Shown piece after piece: positions 60,398 through 64,000 of a stretch of DNA of 64,000 bases. Within the stretch, counting starts at the first letter, position 1, and every line of letters starts with the position of its first letter. The notes under the pieces were generated by a model. That model had not been told where the DNA came from, made no database searches, and was given only the letters and a program-made list of their open reading frames with translations. Position numbers and translations under genes: made by a program. This stretch comes from Microbacterium lacticum (GTDB lineage Bacteria > Actinomycetota > Actinomycetes > Actinomycetales > Microbacteriaceae): positions 496,001 to 560,000 of the forward strand of contig NZ_VFPS01000001.1 in the NCBI RefSeq assembly GCF_006716815.1, given 5' to 3'.

Positions 60398-61972
60398 ATG
60401 TCCGTCATCGCCCCGATCGTTCTGCTCGACCCGCCCGCGGCGCTCCGGCGGCTGCGCGCCGACGAGGCACCCTACCCGGGCACGCTGCACGCGGGCGACC
60501 CGCAGACCGTCCACGTCGACGTCGACCTCCTCCCCGCGGCGGTGTGGCGGTGCCGGCCGGACGGGCACCTGCTCGTGCCGCACGACCTCGCCCGCACCGC
60601 GGACGGTCACGCCGCGGTGATGATCCACTGCCCCGAGCGTCTGGTCTCGTTCGTGGGCGCCGCCACCCCGCCCGGCGAGGCCGTGACGATCGCGGTGAGT
60701 GTGCTGCGCGCGGCGGAGGAGGCGCGTCGCGCGGGGATCGAGGCGGGTGCGTGGTGGGTGGATGCCGGTGGTCGCCCGGTGCTCGCCGCCGGCGGAGACC
60801 GGCGGTGGGCGGGGGACGCCGCCGACCTCCTGGCCGAGCTCGCCGAGCTGATGCGCGCGCAGGAAGCACGGGAGGCGCCGGCCTTGTGGGCGCCGCCGGC
60901 ATCGCGGGGAGAGCACCGCACCGCTCGCGAGGTCGCCGACGCGCTCGACGATGCGGCGCGGCTCGTGGCGGCGCCCCGTCTGCACGCGGCCAATGTCGCC
61001 TCCTGCGAGGAGGCCCTGTTCGCGGCGGCAGCGCCCGAAGCGCTCGCGCGGGCGGCGTCGGACGGCGCGGAGGAGTCGATCGCGCCGCGGCGCGCGGACT
61101 CGCTGCGGCGGACGGCGACGCCGGAGGCCGCGGAATCGTGGCTCGCGCGCTTCACCGACGCGGAGTGGGCGGCGCGGGTCGCGGAGGCGCTGCGCTCGCT
61201 GGTCGCCCTCCCCGCCCGCATGGGCGAGCGACGACGCGAGCGATCGGTGCGCGCGGCGGGGTCTGCGCGGAGGGGCGGGCGCGCGGCCCGCGCCGCCGAT
61301 CGGGGTGAGGTCGACGCCCGCAGCCGCCGCGGCGGCGGTGCCGCGCAGCCCGCCGCCGCGACGTCCGCGACGGGCGCGAAGAGACGAGCGCCGCTGCTGA
61401 TCGCTGCGGCCGTGGGCGCCGTCGTGCTCCTCGGGGGGCTGCTGTGGCCCGAACCCGGGTCGCGCGCCGCCGACGGGGCACCCGTCTCGCCCTCACCCGG
61501 CTCCGCGTCGGCCGCCGTCGATCCCGCGGCGACCGCCCCCGCCGACGCGTCTGCCGACCCCGCGACGGAGCCGGCGGCCGGCGATCCGGCGACGCCCGAT
61601 GCCGTGGTGTCCCCGGCGACGACCCCGCCTTCGGAGGGCGGCGACCTCGAGGAGGCGGCACGTCAGATCGTGCGGGCGGTCGCGGCCTGCACTCCCGAGC
61701 CGGAGTCCTGCGCGGTGCTGCGCGAGGATGCCACGGCGGAGCCGCTGTCCGGACTGGTCACGAGCCCCACCGAACCGGTCATCACGCTCGTCGACGAGTA
61801 CGGCGGGGTCGCCGTCTTCCGGCTCGAGCCGGCCGCGGCCGGCACCGAGCCTCCGACCGAGCCGACCGAGGCAGAGGCGATGGGCAGCGGGGCGGCGCAG
61901 ATCCTGGTGCTCGTCAGCGTCGACGGAAAATGGCTGATCCGCGACGTGTACGACGTCGCGGATCAGCCATGA
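60398..61972 (+). CDS. Hypothetical single-pass membrane protein
   Basis: A 524-residue protein. The N-terminal 200 residues are Ala/Asp/Arg rich and likely cytoplasmic. A basic stretch precedes one helix (about 330-350, APLLIAAAVGAVVLLGGLL). A Pro/Ala/Asp-rich spacer and a small extracytoplasmic domain (about 415-524, with CTPEPESCAVL) follow. I do not recognise a family. It is convergent with sucB and its last codons contain an inverted repeat. Confidence 0.75.
   Translation: MSVIAPIVLLDPPAALRRLRADEAPYPGTLHAGDPQTVHVDVDLLPAAVWRCRPDGHLLVPHDLARTADGHAAVMIHCPERLVSFVGAATPPGEAVTIAVSVLRAAEEARRAGIEAGAWWVDAGGRPVLAAGGDRRWAGDAADLLAELAELMRAQEAREAPALWAPPASRGEHRTAREVADALDDAARLVAAPRLHAANVASCEEALFAAAAPEALARAASDGAEESIAPRRADSLRRTATPEAAESWLARFTDAEWAARVAEALRSLVALPARMGERRRERSVRAAGSARRGGRAARAADRGEVDARSRRGGGAAQPAAATSATGAKRRAPLLIAAAVGAVVLLGGLLWPEPGSRAADGAPVSPSPGSASAAVDPAATAPADASADPATEPAAGDPATPDAVVSPATTPPSEGGDLEEAARQIVRAVAACTPEPESCAVLREDATAEPLSGLVTSPTEPVITLVDEYGGVAVFRLEPAAAGTEPPTEPTEAEAMGSGAAQILVLVSVDGKWLIRDVYDVADQP
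61931..61969. terminator. Bidirectional hairpin between the membrane protein and sucB
   Basis: Seventeen-base perfect arms (61931-61947, 61953-61969) enclose a five-base loop. It overlaps the last 14 codons of the membrane-protein gene and stands 19 bases from the sucB stop. Without a T run it may act as a Rho-assisted or simple blocking terminator for both genes. Confidence 0.6.
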
Positions 61973-61987
61973 CCGGGTGGGATCGGA

Positions 61988-63751
61988 TCAGATCCCGAGC
62001 TGCGGGGCGAAGTCCGCCGTCTCGAGGCGGCTCTTCACCGCACCGAGGAAGCGGGCCGCGTCGGCGCCGTCGACGATGCGGTGATCGTACGACAGTGCGA
62101 GGTAGACGTACGAGCGGATGCCGATGGCATCCACACCGTCGACCTTGACGACACCGGGCTCCTTGACGACCGCGCCCGTGCCGAGGATCGCCGACTGCGG
62201 CAGGAAGACCACCGGAGTGTCGAACAGCGCGCCGCGCGAGCCGGTGTTGGTCACCGTGAAGGTGCCGCCGGCCAGCTCATCGGGCTTCAGCTTGTTGTCA
62301 CGCGTGCGGGCCGCGAGGTCGGCGATCTCCGAGGAGATCTCCGCGAGCGACTTGCCGGCCGCGTCGCGCAGCACGGGCGTCAGCAGGCCGCGCTCGGTGT
62401 CGACCGCGATCGAGATGTTCTCGGTGGCGGGGTAGAAGATGTCGGTGCCGTTGACGGTCGCGTTGATCACGGGGTAGGCCTGGAGGGCTTCCGCCGCGGC
62501 GAGCACGAAGAAGGGCAGGAACGACAGCTTCCCGCCGGTCTTCGCCACGAAGTCCGACTGCACGGCGCCACGGTAGGCGGCGACCTTCGTGACGTCGACC
62601 TTCACGACCGTGGTCAGCTGAGCGGTCTGCTGCATCGAGGCGACCGCGCGCTCGGCGAGCACCTTGCGCAGACGCGACATCGGCTGCGTCGTGCCGCGGA
62701 GCTCCGAGACCTCGAGCGCCGGGGCGGCGGGAGCGGCGGGTGCGGAGGCGGCGGGTGCGGAGGCGGCGGCCGGCGTCTTGGCCGCCTCTGCCGCCTTCAG
62801 CACGTCTTCCTTGCGGATGCGGCCACCGACACCGGTGCCGGTCACGCTCGCGAGGTCGACGCCCTGCTGCTGGGCCAGGCGGCGAACGAGCGGCGTCACG
62901 TACGTTGTGACGTCGTCGTCGGATGCCTCGGCAGCGGGAGCCGCAGCGGCCGGAGCGGCAGCCGGGGCGGGCGCGTTGGCGGGAGCAGCAGCGGCCGGGG
63001 CCGGGGCAGCCGCCGGAGCCGCAGCGGGGGCCGGCGCGGGAGCCTCGGCGGCCGGCGCGGGAGTCTCGGCGGCCGGCGCGGCTGCCGGTGCACCCGAGCC
63101 GATGCGGGCGAGCACGGCGCCGACGGCGACGGTCTCGTCTTCGCCGACGACGATCTCCTGCAGGGTTCCGGCGACCGGCGACGGGATCTCGGTGTCGACC
63201 TTGTCGGTCGAGATCTCCAGCAGCGGCTCGTCGACGGCGACGTCGTCGCCGACCTGCTTGAGCCAACGGGTCACGGTGCCCTCGGTGACGCTCTCGCCGA
63301 GCTCGGGCAGCACGACGTCCTTCGCGTCGCCGGAGGCGGCGGGCGCAGGCGTGTCGACGGCCTGCTCGGGGGCGGTCTCGGGCTGGGCCGGCTCGCTGAC
63401 CTGCGCGGGTGCCTCGGCGGCGGGTGCCTCGGCGGCGGGCGCCTCGGCAGCCGGGGCGGCCTCGGCCTGCGGCTCCTCGGCGGCGGGCGCGTCACCGGCG
63501 GACGCAGAACCGCTGCCGTCGCCGATCTTGGCCAGGATCGCGCCGACCTCGACGGTCTCGTCCTCGCTCACGAGGATCTCCTCGATGACGCCGCTGACGG
63601 GAGACGGGATCTCGGTGTCGACCTTGTCGGTCGAGATCTCGAGCAGGCCCTCATCGGCCTGAACCGTGTCACCGACGTTCTTGAGCCAGCGGGTGACCGT
63701 ACCCTCGGTGACGCTCTCGCCGAGCGCGGGGAGGACCACGGATGTGCTCAT
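61988..63751 (-). CDS. sucB: 2-oxoglutarate dehydrogenase E2, dihydrolipoamide succinyltransferase
   Basis: A 587-residue E2 acyltransferase. Two lipoyl domains have [14 protein letters not shown] with Lys43 and Lys184; Ala/Pro/Glu linkers separate them. An E3-binding domain (about 285-325, [20 protein letters not shown]) precedes the catalytic domain with [15 protein letters not shown]. Actinobacterial E2 proteins of this type serve pyruvate and 2-oxoglutarate dehydrogenase, in keeping with the lone aceE at 8100. The lpd gene lies directly upstream. Confidence 0.95.
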   Translation of the reverse strand: MSTSVVLPALGESVTEGTVTRWLKNVGDTVQADEGLLEISTDKVDTEIPSPVSGVIEEILVSEDETVEVGAILAKIGDGSGSASAGDAPAAEEPQAEAAPAAEAPAAEAPAAEAPAQVSEPAQPETAPEQAVDTPAPAASGDAKDVVLPELGESVTEGTVTRWLKQVGDDVAVDEPLLEISTDKVDTEIPSPVAGTLQEIVVGEDETVAVGAVLARIGSGAPAAAPAAETPAPAAEAPAPAPAAAPAAAPAPAAAAPANAPAPAAAPAAAAPAAEASDDDVTTYVTPLVRRLAQQQGVDLASVTGTGVGGRIRKEDVLKAAEAAKTPAAASAPAASAPAAPAAPALEVSELRGTTQPMSRLRKVLAERAVASMQQTAQLTTVVKVDVTKVAAYRGAVQSDFVAKTGGKLSFLPFFVLAAAEALQAYPVINATVNGTDIFYPATENISIAVDTERGLLTPVLRDAAGKSLAEISSEIADLAARTRDNKLKPDELAGGTFTVTNTGSRGALFDTPVVFLPQSAILGTGAVVKEPGVVKVDGVDAIGIRSYVYLALSYDHRIVDGADAARFLGAVKSRLETADFAPQLGI

Positions 63752-63816
63752 GACTGTGTCTCCTTCAAAAAAGTCCGATGTCGTTCTAGCTTAGTGACCC
63801 GCGCACGGGGCGGGTG

Positions 63817-64000
63817 TCAGAGGGCGTGCAGCGGCTTGCCGGCGAGCGCCAGGAACGCCTCGCCGAGAGCCTCGCTCTGGGTCGGATGCGCGTGGATGAG
63901 CGGCGCGAGGTCTTCGGGGTGCGCCTCCCAGCCGACGGCGAGCTGGCCCTCGGTGATGAGCTCCCCGACGCGGTCGCCGATGAGGTGCACGCCGACGATC
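63817..64000 (-). CDS. lpd: Dihydrolipoyl dehydrogenase, C-terminal end
   Basis: The last 60 residues of the E3 flavoenzyme that reoxidises the lipoyl arm. VGVHLIGDRVGELITEGQLA and HAHPTQSEALGEAFLAL are the C-terminal dimer interface, with the catalytic His in HAHPT and its Glu partner. The gene continues beyond the right edge. It lies 65 bases upstream of sucB in the same direction. Confidence 0.93.
   Translation of the reverse strand, partial: IVGVHLIGDRVGELITEGQLAVGWEAHPEDLAPLIHAHPTQSEALGEAFLALAGKPLHAL

Overview
The window reads as chromosome of a high-GC actinobacterium, most likely Microbacterium or a close Microbacteriaceae relative. The grounds are third-position G/C codon use, frequent GTG starts, the fabD-fabH-acpP-fabF cluster behind a PucR-type regulator and a homodimeric aceE, DUF3145, DUF4191 and DUF4012 proteins, polyphosphate glucokinase, and the actinobacterial glnA2-glnE / glnA1 neighbourhood. 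No taxonomic search was run, so the genus is an inference.

Layout. 1-26.9 kb is core chromosome: tRNA-Asn, peptide deformylase, a DMT-type transporter, tRNA-Met, DUF3145, the fatty-acid synthesis cluster with its presumed regulator, pyruvate dehydrogenase E1, a MOSC protein, tRNA-Val, an amino-acid permease, a zinc-ribbon protein, a PolA-like polymerase, a DUF4012/LPXTG surface pair, rnpB, a frameshifted HelR-like ATPase, ppgK, glnA2 and glnE. 57.5-64 kb is core again: glnA1, an RDD protein, DUF4191, a membrane protein, sucB and the end of lpd. In relatives such as Mycobacterium tuberculosis, glnE and glnA1 are convergent neighbours; here about 30 kb lies between them.

That 30 kb looks like two elements stacked at the 3' end of glnA1. 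A copy of the last glnA1 codons (ELYFGV plus stop) occurs at 27122-27144, again at 43111-43134, and at the real glnA1 end at 57529-57552. The outer one (43.1-57.5 kb) is a compact prophage of about 14.4 kb with integrase, excisionase, repressor, head and tail genes and a tRNA-Arg, but no recognisable lysis, replication or tail-chaperone genes. The inner one (27.1-43.1 kb) is IS-rich. It carries a stress-protection cluster: dnaK, grpE, cbpA, cbpM, clpB, a thioredoxin, a UBP-type zinc-finger protein, a flavin reductase with a cyclic-nucleotide-binding domain, an alpha/beta hydrolase, hsp20 and a glycine-rich general stress protein. Most of these genes overlap by ATGA, so they appear to be translated as one chain. 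The cluster lies between the two halves of a broken IS256 element, next to a broken IS3, an IS110 fragment and an intact ISL3 with target duplications.

How the genes work together: the core genes serve fatty-acid elongation, pyruvate and 2-oxoglutarate oxidation and nitrogen assimilation (GlnE adenylylates GlnA1). The island adds a second disaggregation system (ClpB with DnaK/GrpE/CbpA), a small heat-shock holdase and thiol/flavin redox proteins. It recalls the transmissible stress-tolerance loci of Gram-negative bacteria, although its gene content is different.
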